Part shown: piece by piece, positions 30,217 through 38,938 of the stretch
Position numbering within the stretch: the first letter of the stretch is position 1
How the letters are laid out: each line of letters opens with the position of its first letter
From: Bacillus sp. FJAT-42315
GTDB lineage: Bacteria > Bacillota > Bacilli > Bacillales > Domibacillaceae
Direction of reading: 5' to 3'
DNA length: 51,803 nucleotides
NCBI RefSeq assembly: GCF_002797375.1
Contig: NZ_KZ454941.1
Location: 303,322 to 355,124 of the forward strand
The notes under the pieces: generated by a model
The model's input: only the letters and a program-made list of their open reading frames with translations
Told to the model about the DNA's origin: nothing
Databases searched by the model: none
Program-made: the position numbers and the translations under genes

Positions 30217-31074
30217 TTGACAAAAAAAGTATACGAAGCCCTCAATTGGGCTTCTTCTTTTTTAACGGAGCATGAGCGGGATGCGAACGCGGGTGAAATT
30301 CTATTGCAACATGTGTTAAAGATGAGTCGGTCAGAGCTTTTGGCAAACTTACATTTACCATTAACAGAGCAACAGCAGGAGCAATGGGTGGAAAAAGTAC
30401 AGAAGCATGCACAAGGAATTCCTATTCAGCATATGATGGGGGCGGAGGAGTTTTACGGCAGAACCTTTCGTGTCAATCCTAATGTGTTAATTCCTCGACC
30501 AGAGACAGAGGAGCTTGTGTGGCACGCGTTGAATGGGATCAAACAATATTTCCCGAAAAACGGACCATTAACGATGGCTGATATCGGGACAGGCAGTGGC
30601 ATTATTGCTATCACGATGAAGTTAGAACAGCCGGATCTCATGGTTTATGCAGTGGATTTATCTGAAGAAGCATTAGAAACAGCGAAAGCAAACGGTGAAT
30701 CATTGCACGCTGATGTAAAGTGGTTGCACGGTGATTTATTGCAGCCGCTCATTGAAGCTGGTATCCAATTAGATATGTTATTATCTAATCCACCGTATAT
30801 TCCGCTGTCAGATAAAAAAAAGTTATCCACAGTCGTTGTGGATCATGAGCCTCACCTCGCTTTGTTTGGTGGAGAAGACGGACTCGATTTGTATCGGCGC
30901 TTTTGCGAGCAGCTACCTAAAGTGTTAAAAGAAAAAGCGATCGTTGGCTTTGAAGTGGGAGTTGGACAAGGTGAAGCGGTGCAACAGCTATTGCAGCAAG
31001 TCTTTCCGCAAGCATCGGTTCGAATCGAATACGACATTAATGGCAAAGATCGGATGGTATTTTTGCAAATGTGA
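30217..31074 (+). CDS. prmC: Release factor glutamine N5-methyltransferase
   Basis: 285-aa S-adenosylmethionine-dependent enzyme methylating the GGQ glutamine of release factors. It has a helical N-terminal substrate domain, then a Rossmann methyltransferase with ADIGTGSGIIAI and the signature NPPY in LLSNPPYIPLSD. The start is TTG 30217, with its AGAGGAA ribosome site inside the last codons of prfA; the two are translationally close. spoIIR follows from its own promoter. Confidence 0.95.
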   Translation: MTKKVYEALNWASSFLTEHERDANAGEILLQHVLKMSRSELLANLHLPLTEQQQEQWVEKVQKHAQGIPIQHMMGAEEFYGRTFRVNPNVLIPRPETEELVWHALNGIKQYFPKNGPLTMADIGTGSGIIAITMKLEQPDLMVYAVDLSEEALETAKANGESLHADVKWLHGDLLQPLIEAGIQLDMLLSNPPYIPLSDKKKLSTVVVDHEPHLALFGGEDGLDLYRRFCEQLPKVLKEKAIVGFEVGVGQGEAVQQLLQQVFPQASVRIEYDINGKDRMVFLQM

Positions 31075-31084
31075 TAGATACATT

Positions 31085-31114
31085 GTTTAAGTTTTTCCTA
31101 ACCTGGACAGAATG
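31085..31114 (+). promoter_or_regulatory. Sigma-F promoter of spoIIR
   Basis: GTTTA (31085-31089), 15 bp, GGACAGAATG (31105-31114). The -10 matches the sigma-F consensus GGnnAnAMTR at every defined position, and the -35 matches GyATA at 4 of 5. spoIIR is a known forespore sigma-F gene. Confidence 0.8.
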
Positions 31115-31134
31115 GTGGATGGGAGGGGAAAACG

Positions 31135-31809
31135 ATGAACAAATTATTAGCCGGACTTTATTTATTCACATTATCCATTGCCACGATTGTTAGTTTATAT
31201 ATACCTGAGCAAGCTGCTCAAGCGGATGAAACGATCATTATTCCAAAGGAAGCGATTCGGCTTAGAATTTTAGCGAATAGCGATGAGGCGAAAGATCAGC
31301 AGTTGAAAAGAAAGATTAGAGACGATGTAAATAAAGAGATTACGAAATGGGTAGCGGATCTAGAGTCGCTTCCGAAAGCTCGTCAATTGTTGAAAGAAAA
31401 GCTTCCTGAAATCCAAAAGATTGCGTTAAAACGAGCGCAAAAAGAAGGGGCAACCGAAGCGATCAAAGTGGAATTTGGTCAAGCGAAGTTTCCGACGAAG
31501 TTATATGGAAATTTTCTATACCCAGCAGGAGAATATGAAGCAATTATTATTACGATCGGGGAAGGGCAGGGAGCGAACTGGTGGTGTGTATTATATCCGC
31601 CGCTGTGCTTTGTGGACTTTTCTAGTGGAATGGCCGTTAGTCCTGGGGTAGAAGAACCGGTAGAGCTAGAAGAAGAGGTGGAATCTTCTGCAACGGAAGA
31701 AGTTGGAGAGGAAGAAGTGGAGCAAGCTGAGCCCGTGTACGCCGAGGGTGAAATAGAAACGCCAGAAATAAAATTTATGCTTGTCGAGCTATTTAGAGGC
31801 GGCGAGTAA
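31135..31809 (+). CDS. spoIIR: Stage II sporulation protein R
   Basis: 224-aa secreted signalling protein made in the forespore, which acts in the intermembrane space on SpoIIGA so that sigma-E is activated in the mother cell. An N-terminal signal sequence (about residues 1-30, ending AAQAD) is followed by IRLRILANSDEAKDQQLKRKIRD and the conserved WWCVLYPPLCFVD near residue 160. A Glu-rich low-complexity segment (about 177-205) precedes the last residues. ATG 31135 follows GGGAGGGGA. It sits under a sigma-F promoter. Confidence 0.95.
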   Translation: MNKLLAGLYLFTLSIATIVSLYIPEQAAQADETIIIPKEAIRLRILANSDEAKDQQLKRKIRDDVNKEITKWVADLESLPKARQLLKEKLPEIQKIALKRAQKEGATEAIKVEFGQAKFPTKLYGNFLYPAGEYEAIIITIGEGQGANWWCVLYPPLCFVDFSSGMAVSPGVEEPVELEEEVESSATEEVGEEEVEQAEPVYAEGEIETPEIKFMLVELFRGGE

Positions 31810-31839
31810 TGGCGAAAAATCGACGAATTTCTCCAAAAA

Positions 31840-32081
31840 CTATTCACATGTGGATAGCAGGGAACATAATTTTATTATTTTTCAGAAAACTATCCACATT
31901 TGTCCACAGACTTATCAACATTTCATAAGAAATTATACACAGTTTGTGGGTAACTTCCGTGAATTTGTGAATAGAATACGAGAAATATAGCGTAAAATGG
32001 AGAAATGAAAAAGGTGAGTGAAATGAAAACAACTTATTGGTTTGTGGATAAAAATGTGGATTGTGTTAATAGTTATCCACA
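31840..32081. other. DnaA-box cluster upstream of and inside ywlC
   Basis: Eleven 9-mers matching or nearly matching TTATCCACA lie in 242 bp on both strands. Perfect boxes are at 32043-32051 (minus) and 32073-32081 (plus). One-mismatch boxes are at 31849-31857, 31890-31898, 31900-31908, 31912-31920, 31933-31941 and 31945-31953. Two-mismatch boxes are at 31840-31848, 31966-31974 and 32055-32063. An extra-origin DnaA-binding cluster is reported at ywlC in B. subtilis, where such clusters titrate DnaA and restrain initiation (recalled). Three boxes lie inside the ywlC coding region. Confidence 0.88.
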
Positions 32082-33075
32082 AGTGAAAGAAGCAGCCGAG
32101 TTATTAACAAATAATGAAGTCGTGGCTTTTCCAACAGAAACAGTCTATGGTCTAGGGGCTAATGCTTGTTCGAACGAAGCCACTGCGAAAATTTTTGCAG
32201 CAAAGGGCAGACCTAGTGATAATCCACTTATTGTCCACATTGCCGATCCGCAGCAATTAAAGCAATTAGTTGAGGAGATACCAAGGCAAGCGGAAAGGCT
32301 GATGACAGCTTTTTGGCCGGGGCCGTTGACGATCATTTTTAAGAAAAAACAAGGAGTGTTTGCCGATAACGTAACGGCTGGATTAGACACTGTGGCGATT
32401 CGGATGCCGGATCATCCGCTAGCTTTGCAGTTAATTCGTGAATCGCAATTGCCATTAGCCGCTCCAAGTGCCAATCGCTCCGGCAAACCAAGCCCAACGT
32501 CGGCGAAGCACGTGTTAGATGATCTCGATGGTCAAGTGGCCGGCATTTTGGACGGTGGTGAGACAGGCGTTGGCGTCGAGTCCACCGTTGTTGATTGTAC
32601 GACTGATATTCCGGTCATTTTGCGACCAGGTGGAATTACAAAGGAAGAACTTGAAGTGGTAGTTGGAGAAGTTACGCTTGATCCCGCTTTAAAAAATGCT
32701 AACGAGCAGCCGAAGTCTCCGGGGATGAAATATAAGCATTACGCTCCGAATGCGCCGCTAATTTTAGTCGATGGCAGCCGTGAATGGATCCAGCAACAGA
32801 TCGATCAGGAGCGAATGGAAGGCAAAAAGGTCGGGGTGTTAACAACGGAAGAAATGGCATCCTTGTACGAGGCCGATGTGATTTTGCCATGTGGAAATCG
32901 AACGGATTTAACGACTGTGGCTCATTCTCTTTATGATGTCCTTCGCGCGTTTAATGAAGTCGATGTCGATATTATTTTTTCAGAGGTTTTTCCATACGAA
33001 GGAGTAGGACTGGCCATCATGAACCGATTAGAAAAAGCTGCTTCTCACCAGTGGCGCAAGCAAAAAGAAAACTGA
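32023..33075 (+). CDS. ywlC: L-threonylcarbamoyladenylate synthase (Sua5/YwlC)
   Basis: 350-aa enzyme making threonylcarbamoyl-AMP from threonine, bicarbonate and ATP, the first step of the t6A37 modification of ANN-decoding tRNAs. The N-terminal YrdC/TsaC domain contains VAFPTETVYGLGANA, KGRPSDNPLIVHI and APSANRSGKPSPTSAKHV. A C-terminal Sua5 domain follows (SPGMKYKHYAPNAPLILV). ATG 32005 is in frame but crowds its GGAG; ATG 32023 has AAGGTGAG correctly spaced and is preferred. The N-terminal codons contain DnaA boxes. A strong terminator follows. Confidence 0.94.
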   Translation: MKTTYWFVDKNVDCVNSYPQVKEAAELLTNNEVVAFPTETVYGLGANACSNEATAKIFAAKGRPSDNPLIVHIADPQQLKQLVEEIPRQAERLMTAFWPGPLTIIFKKKQGVFADNVTAGLDTVAIRMPDHPLALQLIRESQLPLAAPSANRSGKPSPTSAKHVLDDLDGQVAGILDGGETGVGVESTVVDCTTDIPVILRPGGITKEELEVVVGEVTLDPALKNANEQPKSPGMKYKHYAPNAPLILVDGSREWIQQQIDQERMEGKKVGVLTTEEMASLYEADVILPCGNRTDLTTVAHSLYDVLRAFNEVDVDIIFSEVFPYEGVGLAIMNRLEKAASHQWRKQKEN

Positions 33076-33083
33076 TCTATCAA

Positions 33084-33142
33084 GGGTCTGGCACTTCACA
33101 TCATATGACAATATGGTGTTTCGGTGTCGGGCCTCTTTTTTT
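33084..33142 (+). terminator. Long terminator after ywlC
   Basis: Outer arm 33084-33094 pairs with 33124-33134 and inner arm 33098-33106 with 33111-33119, using several G-U pairs, with a 4-nt loop. Seven T follow at 33136-33142. Confidence 0.85.
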
Positions 33143-33234
33143 GTGTGAAAAAGAAGCAGATAGTACAATTCTTTTTCGTGCTTGCATATGTTTGAAAAAA
33201 GGCACGTCCAAAAGAGAAGGAAGTGAAGGAGAGA

Positions 33235-33777
33235 ATGGGTGAAATTCTCACATTAACAATGATGGCATTGGCTTTAGGGATGGATGCATTTTCGGCTAGT
33301 TTAAGCCTTGGCATGATACCGATTAGACTAAAGCGGATCTTTTACATAGGGTTAATCGTTGGGGCATTACATGTTGGGTTGCCGCTTGTAGGAATGGCAG
33401 CGGGAAGGGTGTTGTCGAATACGTTCGGGGAAGTTGCTAATATCATTGGGGGCATTTTATTAATAATAGCTGGTGTGCAAATGATTGTATCGGTCTTGAA
33501 AGAGGAAGAATCGGGACGATCGATCCCTGCCGGATGGAGTTTATTTTTATTTGCGATTGTCGTGAGTCTCGATAGCTTTTCAGTCGGTTTGACTCTCGGT
33601 ATTTACGGTGCGAGAGCGGTCATCGTATTGTCTCTTTTTGGAGGAATAGCGGCGATGCTAACTTGGAGTGGGCTCTTACTCGGCAAAAAAACAAGAGGGT
33701 TGCTCGGACCTTATAGTGAAGCATTTGGTGGATGTGTGTTATTAATATTTGGTATTAAATTACTATTTCCGATTTAA
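33235..33777 (+). CDS. mntP: Putative manganese efflux pump MntP
   Basis: 180-aa integral membrane protein of the MntP (YwlD) family, exporting Mn2+ from the cell. About six membrane helices are visible, with the two internally related motifs GMDAFSASLSLG near residue 16 and SLDSFSVGLTLGIYG near residue 110, whose Asp residues are the likely metal ligands. ATG 33235 follows GAAGGAGAG. Adjacent to ywlC and ywlE as in Bacillus. In B. subtilis mntP is controlled by a Mn-sensing riboswitch; I did not recognise one in the 90 bp here. Confidence 0.9.
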   Translation: MGEILTLTMMALALGMDAFSASLSLGMIPIRLKRIFYIGLIVGALHVGLPLVGMAAGRVLSNTFGEVANIIGGILLIIAGVQMIVSVLKEEESGRSIPAGWSLFLFAIVVSLDSFSVGLTLGIYGARAVIVLSLFGGIAAMLTWSGLLLGKKTRGLLGPYSEAFGGCVLLIFGIKLLFPI

Positions 33778-33863
33778 TAAATAAAACTTATATCTTTTTT
33801 CCCTATTAATAAAAAATCTTATATAATAATAGAAAAGATATTCACACGAGGAGGGATGAGAAG

Positions 33864-34304
33864 TTGAAGGTTTTATTTATATGCACAGGGAACACGTGTA
33901 GAAGCCCGATGGCTGAAGCGTTGCTGAAGCATAAGCGTCCACAATGGGAAGTGAAATCAGCCGGGATTTTTGCGGCGAATGGCAGTCCAGCGTCTGAACA
34001 GGCTAGGTGTGTGTTAGAGGAGGGAAAGATTCCGAGCGACCATATTTCCCTAGCAATATCTAAAGAATTAGTTCATTGGGCGGATATTATTTTAACAATG
34101 ACAGCTTCTCATGAACAGATGCTTGTCTCTCAATTTCCAGAAGTAAGAGCAAAAACTCATGTGTTCAAACGATATGTGACCGGGAGCTTAGCTGATGTTC
34201 GTGATCCATTCGGTGGTTCGCTTGAGGATTATCGTGATACATATAATGAGCTAGAGCAATTGATGGACCAGTTCATTGAAGGAATACCCAACGAGCTAGA
34301 GTAG
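33864..34304 (+). CDS. ywlE: Protein-arginine phosphatase YwlE
   Basis: 146-aa low-molecular-weight phosphatase that removes phosphate from arginine residues marked by the McsB kinase, countering the CtsR/ClpCP stress pathway. The P-loop CTGNTCRS has the nucleophile Cys7 and Arg13, with Thr11 in the position that confers arginine-phosphate selectivity in YwlE. The general acid is Asp115 in VRDPFGGS. The start is TTG 33864 after GGAGGG; the nearby ATG 33856 is out of frame and stops at once. A tyrosine phosphatase is the alternative, but Thr11 argues for YwlE. Confidence 0.92.
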   Translation: MKVLFICTGNTCRSPMAEALLKHKRPQWEVKSAGIFAANGSPASEQARCVLEEGKIPSDHISLAISKELVHWADIILTMTASHEQMLVSQFPEVRAKTHVFKRYVTGSLADVRDPFGGSLEDYRDTYNELEQLMDQFIEGIPNELE

Positions 34305-34327
34305 TATTCATGCAGAAAGGGGAAAAT

Positions 34328-35617
34328 ATGGAAAAATATACTAGAGCCTCATTTGGAATAGGGAAGAAACTTGTAGTGCTCGTGACTGTTTTGGCGATCA
34401 TTACGTATTCAACTAGCGCTTTCTTTATTTATTACTTATATCCGATGTTTTTTTCTGGAATGAATGAAACGTTATTTACGACTATGACGTTGTTAATGGG
34501 GATTATGTGGTCTGGTATTTTAGCTTATATTGTAGGAGGCTATTTTGTTAAGCCGTTGCAACGATTAGAAGCAGCTGCTTTAGAAGCGGCTACCGGAAAT
34601 ATTGAAAAAGATGTGGAATTGCCAAATGGTCAAGATGAGATCCGGTCATTAGCTCAAGCCTTTAATAAAATGCTCGCTAATTTGCGAGAGATGGTTCATA
34701 GTATTGAGAATAATTTTTCGTTGACGAACGAAAGTGTACAACGAATTTCAAATAAAGCAGCGACAGCTTCACAAAAGGCAGAGGACATTTTCCGCACGGT
34801 GGATGAGATTTCAGCGGGAGCCGAAAATTCTGCTGTTGCTATCCAGTCCACAGCAGAGTCGGTGGAGGATGTGACTCACTTAGCAGGTGAGGTGCAACGA
34901 AAAGCGAAAACTTCAGCTGTTCAGGCGGAAGAAATGGTTCGCGATCTTGAAGAAAGTAAAGAGGTATTTCAGTCGCTGATTTTGGGCATGGAGAGGTTAT
35001 CTTCTGAAAACAAACATTCTTTGCGAGCTGTGCGAGGGTTAGAAGAAAATGCTCGTAAAGTGGGCGATATTATTCAACTAGTGGGAGCGATTGCAGCGCA
35101 AACGAATTTGCTAGCATTAAATGCTTCGATTGAAGCGGCGCGAGCAGGAGAGCATGGAAAAGGCTTTGCGGTCGTCGCAGAGGAAGTTCGCAAGCTAGCG
35201 GATGAGAGTGGTACAGCGGTTCAAGGGATTTCTGAACTGATTCAACAAATGCAGCAGGAAGTTGATCAAGTGGTGCAGCAAATTTCTTCTCAAGTTGAAA
35301 GCGTAAACAATGAAGTGCAGAAGGGATCAAAAGCGAACACGGCGATTGAAATGATGACGGATAAAATTCTTGCTGTGGCAGATGATGTTCATATGATTTC
35401 TAATTTAGTGAACAAGCAAATGGACAGCATTGAACTAACGTCTAGACAGTCGCAAGAAGTCGCGGCGATTGCCGAGGAAACGTCAGCAGGCGCACTAGAA
35501 GTGACGCGTGTGACAAAAGATCAAACGACAGTCATGAACCATATCGAACAAGCCATTATCCAACTGAAAACACAAGCGGATGAGTTAAAATCAACGATCA
35601 CCCGTTTTCGTTTATAG
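34328..35617 (+). CDS. Methyl-accepting chemotaxis protein lacking a large sensor domain
   Basis: 429-aa chemoreceptor. Two membrane helices (about residues 15-40 and 51-74) are separated by only about ten residues, so there is practically no extracellular sensing domain. A HAMP domain (about 75-125) and a long cytoplasmic coiled coil follow, with the conserved CheA/CheW-binding tip [31 protein letters not shown] split around residues 255-285. ATG 34328 follows AAAGGGG. It is inserted between ywlE and rpiB, which are adjacent in B. subtilis as I recall. It may sense membrane state or an intracellular signal. Confidence 0.92.
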   Translation: MEKYTRASFGIGKKLVVLVTVLAIITYSTSAFFIYYLYPMFFSGMNETLFTTMTLLMGIMWSGILAYIVGGYFVKPLQRLEAAALEAATGNIEKDVELPNGQDEIRSLAQAFNKMLANLREMVHSIENNFSLTNESVQRISNKAATASQKAEDIFRTVDEISAGAENSAVAIQSTAESVEDVTHLAGEVQRKAKTSAVQAEEMVRDLEESKEVFQSLILGMERLSSENKHSLRAVRGLEENARKVGDIIQLVGAIAAQTNLLALNASIEAARAGEHGKGFAVVAEEVRKLADESGTAVQGISELIQQMQQEVDQVVQQISSQVESVNNEVQKGSKANTAIEMMTDKILAVADDVHMISNLVNKQMDSIELTSRQSQEVAAIAEETSAGALEVTRVTKDQTTVMNHIEQAIIQLKTQADELKSTITRFRL

Positions 35618-35697
35618 CAAAATGTCGGTTGCTTGCCTGAGATATCGTTCTATGACAAAATAAAAATAGGTATCTAATTTGAAAGGGGATTGTGCAA

Positions 35698-36135
35698 ATG
35701 AAAGTAGCAATTGCTTCGGATCACGGTGGAGTAAATATTCGTGAGGAAATAAAAAATTTATTAGAAGAGCTTGGCATTGAATTTGAAGATTTTGGCTGTG
35801 AATGTGGGACGTCTGTTGATTACCCAGATTACGCGCTTCCAGTGGCGGAAAAAGTAGCGAACGGTGAATTTGACCGCGGAATTTTAATTTGCGGAACAGG
35901 AATTGGTATGAGCATTGCTGCTAATAAAGTCAAAGGCATTCGCTGTGCGCTTGTTCATGATTTGTTTAGTGCCAAAGCAACGAGAGAACATAATGACAGC
36001 AATATGTTAGCGATGGGAGAGCGCGTCATTGGTCCTGGATTAGCTCGTGAAATCGCGAAAGTTTGGTTAACGACTGATTACGAAGGTGGCCGCCACGAAA
36101 ATCGTGTGAGTAAGATTAAAGCATACGAACAATAA
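35698..36135 (+). CDS. rpiB: Ribose-5-phosphate isomerase B
   Basis: 145-aa RpiB/LacAB-type isomerase interconverting ribose 5-phosphate and ribulose 5-phosphate. It begins MKVAIASDHGG, and the active-site Cys65 lies in LICGTGIGMSIAANKV, with the His/Arg phosphate-binding residues further on (VHDLFSAKATREHND). ATG 35698 follows AAAGGGGA; the in-frame GTG two codons earlier is too close to it. Followed by ywlG after 19 bp, forming an operon. Confidence 0.94.
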   Translation: MKVAIASDHGGVNIREEIKNLLEELGIEFEDFGCECGTSVDYPDYALPVAEKVANGEFDRGILICGTGIGMSIAANKVKGIRCALVHDLFSAKATREHNDSNMLAMGERVIGPGLAREIAKVWLTTDYEGGRHENRVSKIKAYEQ

Positions 36136-36154
36136 TAAGGCGAGGTGAAGCCCT

Positions 36155-36727
36155 GTGTTATTAAAAGAGTGGGAACAAGATTTACACCGACTTTTACAAG
36201 AATTTCAGCAACAGGCTAATCTTCAACCAGATCAAACGGTCGTCATTGGCTGTTCGACTTCTGAAATTGCTGGCGAAAAAATCGGTACAGCGGGCACGTT
36301 AGATATTGCCGAAATGGTGTATCGTCAAGTAAAAATATGGGCGGATGAACACGATGTTCATTTGGCTTTTCAATGCTGTGAACATTTAAATCGGGCGCTA
36401 GTGGTTGATCGTGAGCTGATTGGGCGTTTGCACCTTGAAGAAGTTGCGGTTATCCCTGTTCGACAAGCTGGCGGTTCAATGGCTACCTATGCTTATGCGC
36501 AAAGCTCGAACAGCGCTGTCGTTGAATATATCAAAGCTGACGCCGGGATTGACCTCGGTGATACATTGATCGGAATGCACCTGAAGCATGTTGCAGTTCC
36601 GCTACGTACGAGTGTGAAACAAGTAGGACATGCTCATGTGACGATGGCAAAAACGAGACCGAAATTAATCGGTGGTGCTCGGGCGGTTTACGAAAAAACG
36701 AATATAAACGAAAGTTGCACTAGTTAA
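36155..36727 (+). CDS. ywlG: UPF0340 family protein YwlG
   Basis: 190-aa soluble protein of the conserved Firmicutes UPF0340 (TIGR01440) family, with no established function. Family-type segments include VVIGCSTSEIAGEKIGTAG near residue 30, CEHLNRALVVDRE near 74 and PVRQAGGSMATYAYA near 102. GTG 36155 follows CGAGGTGA. It sits between rpiB and glyA, its usual place, and ends at a terminator. Confidence 0.9.
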   Translation: MLLKEWEQDLHRLLQEFQQQANLQPDQTVVIGCSTSEIAGEKIGTAGTLDIAEMVYRQVKIWADEHDVHLAFQCCEHLNRALVVDRELIGRLHLEEVAVIPVRQAGGSMATYAYAQSSNSAVVEYIKADAGIDLGDTLIGMHLKHVAVPLRTSVKQVGHAHVTMAKTRPKLIGGARAVYEKTNINESCTS

Positions 36728-36737
36728 TGTTAAGATA

Positions 36738-36769
36738 TAACCGGCTTTTTTTATGAAAGTCGGTTTTTT
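36738..36769 (+). terminator. Terminator after ywlG
   Basis: A 10-bp stem (36738-36747 with 36755-36764, one G-U pair), a 7-nt loop and a T run to 36769. Confidence 0.88.
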
Positions 36770-36793
36770 TATAAAAAAAATTCGTTAATTCAT

Positions 36794-36821
36794 TTGAAAG
36801 ATTGCAGAAACGTGGTAGAAT
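36794..36821 (+). promoter_or_regulatory. Sigma-A promoter of glyA
   Basis: TTGAAA (36794-36799), 16 bp, TAGAAT (36816-36821) with a TG just upstream. The leader is about 65 nt. Confidence 0.65.
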
Positions 36822-36893
36822 GTAAAAGAATTTATAAAATTGGCACTACATAAAAGTTGAAAATAAGTCCTATAAATCGGAAGGGGATTGAAA

Positions 36894-38129
36894 ATGAGCA
36901 AACTTCAAGTTCAAGATTCAGCAGTTTTTGCAGCGATCCAAGATGAATTAAAACGTCAACAAACGAAAATTGAGTTAATTGCCTCTGAAAACTTTGTTAG
37001 TGAAGCAGTGATGGAAGCACAAGGTTCGGTATTAACGAATAAATATGCAGAAGGTTATCCTGCTAAGCGTTATTACGGTGGTTGTGAACATGTGGATGTT
37101 GTGGAAGATTTAGCTCGTGATCGTGCGAAAGAAATTTTCGGTGCAGAGCATGCAAACGTGCAACCTCACTCTGGTGCACAAGCAAACATGGCTGTTTACT
37201 TTACAATTTTAGAGCATGGCGACACGGTTCTTGGGATGAACCTTTCTCATGGTGGTCATTTAACGCACGGTAGCCCAGTCAACTTCAGTGGAGTACAATA
37301 CAATTTTATCGAGTATGGTGTCGATAAAGAAACACAAATGATCGATTATGAAGATGTGCGTCAAAAAGCGATCGACAACAAGCCGAAATTAATCGTAGCG
37401 GGTGCAAGTGCTTATCCACGTGCCATTGATTTCGCGAAATTCCGTGAAATCGCTGATGAAGTAGGCGCGTACTTAATGGTCGATATGGCTCATATTGCAG
37501 GTCTTGTGGCTGCAGGCCTTCACCAAAACCCAGTGCCGTATGCTGATTTCGTTACAACAACGACGCATAAAACACTTCGTGGACCTCGCGGTGGTATGAT
37601 TCTTTGTAAAGAAGAGTTTGCGAAGAAAATTGATAAAGCGATTTTCCCTGGTATCCAAGGTGGTCCATTAATGCACGTGATTTCTGCTAAAGCTGTAGCT
37701 TTCGGTGAAGTGCTAGATCCAAGCTTTAAAGAGTATGCACAAAACATCATCGACAATGCGAAACGTTTAGGTGAAGGGTTAACAAAAGAAGGCATCAACC
37801 TTGTATCAGGTGGTACAGATAATCACTTGCTATTAATCGATCTTCAATCTCTTGGCTTAACAGGAAAAGTAGCGGAACATGTACTTGATGAAGTTGGTAT
37901 CACAGTTAACAAAAACACGATCCCATTCGATCCACAAAGCCCGTTTGTAACAAGTGGTGTTCGCGTCGGAACAGCGGCTGTAACTTCTCGTGGTTTTGAT
38001 TTAGAAGCGATGGACGAAGTGGCTTCTATTATCGCGGACACATTGAAAAATCATGAAGACGAAGCGACGTTACAAAAATCTAGCCAACGTGTAGCAGACT
38101 TAACTGCGAAATATCCATTATATAATTAA
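36894..38129 (+). CDS. glyA: Serine hydroxymethyltransferase
   Basis: 411-aa PLP enzyme that converts serine and tetrahydrofolate to glycine and methylene-tetrahydrofolate, the main one-carbon source. The Schiff-base Lys226 lies in [15 protein letters not shown]. Other signatures are [11 protein letters not shown] near the N terminus and [17 protein letters not shown] 36894 follows AAGGGGA; the TTG two codons before lacks spacing. Own promoter and terminator. Confidence 0.97.
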   Translation: MSKLQVQDSAVFAAIQDELKRQQTKIELIASENFVSEAVMEAQGSVLTNKYAEGYPAKRYYGGCEHVDVVEDLARDRAKEIFGAEHANVQPHSGAQANMAVYFTILEHGDTVLGMNLSHGGHLTHGSPVNFSGVQYNFIEYGVDKETQMIDYEDVRQKAIDNKPKLIVAGASAYPRAIDFAKFREIADEVGAYLMVDMAHIAGLVAAGLHQNPVPYADFVTTTTHKTLRGPRGGMILCKEEFAKKIDKAIFPGIQGGPLMHVISAKAVAFGEVLDPSFKEYAQNIIDNAKRLGEGLTKEGINLVSGGTDNHLLLIDLQSLGLTGKVAEHVLDEVGITVNKNTIPFDPQSPFVTSGVRVGTAAVTSRGFDLEAMDEVASIIADTLKNHEDEATLQKSSQRVADLTAKYPLYN

Positions 38130-38139
38130 ACACTTCAAG

Positions 38140-38166
38140 CACCCGGTTGTACTCGGGTGTTTTTTT
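38140..38166 (+). terminator. Terminator after glyA
   Basis: CACCCG (38140-38145) pairs with CGGGTG (38154-38159), followed by seven T. The loop contains the -35 of the next promoter. Confidence 0.85.
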
Positions 38167-38176
38167 GTACTATAAT
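38147..38176 (+). promoter_or_regulatory. Promoter of upp overlapping the glyA terminator
   Basis: TTGTAC (38147-38152), 18 bp, TATAAT (38171-38176). The -35 lies in the loop and 3' arm start of the glyA terminator. A ~100-nt leader with a nine-T run follows. Confidence 0.6.
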
Positions 38177-38286
38177 AATGAAAAGTGTATAAATGCTGTC
38201 TGCTGCTTATGCGGTTTTTTTTTGCCGTTTGCGTGATAGCTGCTAATGAAGTATTTTTTGTACATAAAGATAAGGGAGCGATTAGT

Positions 38287-38916
38287 TTGGCAAAAGTATA
38301 TGTGTTTGACCATCCATTAATTCAACACAAATTAACAATGATTCGTGATAAAAATACAGGAACAAAAGAATTTCGTGAGCTTGTGGACGAAATTGCGACG
38401 TTGATGGCATTTGAAATTACACGCGACTTGCCATTAGAGGAAGTAAGCATTGAGACACCTGTGTGTAAAGCTAATACGAAAATGCTAGCAGGTAAAAAAT
38501 TGGGAATCGTGCCGATTTTACGTGCCGGTATCGGAATGGTTGAAGGTGTGTTAAAACTGATTCCTGCGGCGAAAGTAGGACATGTTGGCCTATACCGTGA
38601 TCCGCAAACGTTAACGCCGGTGGAATATTATGTGAAGCTCCCTTCTGATGTAGAAGAGCGTGACTTTATCGTTGTCGATCCAATGCTTGCGACTGGTGGA
38701 TCTGCAGTTGAAGCGATCAACTCTTTGAAGAAGCGTGGAGCGAAAAACGTGAAGTTTATGTGCTTAGTTGCTGCCCCTGAAGGAGTAGAAGCGATGAAGG
38801 AAGCACATCCTGATGTAGATATTTACATCGCTGCTTTAGATGAGAAATTAAATGAAAAAGGTTATATCGTACCAGGTCTAGGAGATGCAGGAGACCGTCT
38901 GTTCGGAACAAAATAA
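38287..38916 (+). CDS. upp: Uracil phosphoribosyltransferase
   Basis: 209-aa salvage enzyme converting uracil and PRPP to UMP. The PRPP-binding signature is seen as [18 protein letters not shown], with [11 protein letters not shown] and the C-terminal uracil-binding [12 protein letters not shown]. The frame is open to 38185, but TTG 38287 after AAGGGAGCG gives exactly the usual 209-residue protein starting [15 protein letters not shown]. It follows glyA and precedes mnaA by 22 bp, so the two may be co-transcribed. Confidence 0.96.
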   Translation: MAKVYVFDHPLIQHKLTMIRDKNTGTKEFRELVDEIATLMAFEITRDLPLEEVSIETPVCKANTKMLAGKKLGIVPILRAGIGMVEGVLKLIPAAKVGHVGLYRDPQTLTPVEYYVKLPSDVEERDFIVVDPMLATGGSAVEAINSLKKRGAKNVKFMCLVAAPEGVEAMKEAHPDVDIYIAALDEKLNEKGYIVPGLGDAGDRLFGTK

Positions 38917-38938
38917 TCAAAAGGTAGGTACATGTAAA

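Noticed and set aside
36775-36795. PurR box upstream of glyA
   Set aside because: An ATTCGTTAAT stretch resembles half a PurBox, but I found no correctly oriented partner 16-17 bp away.
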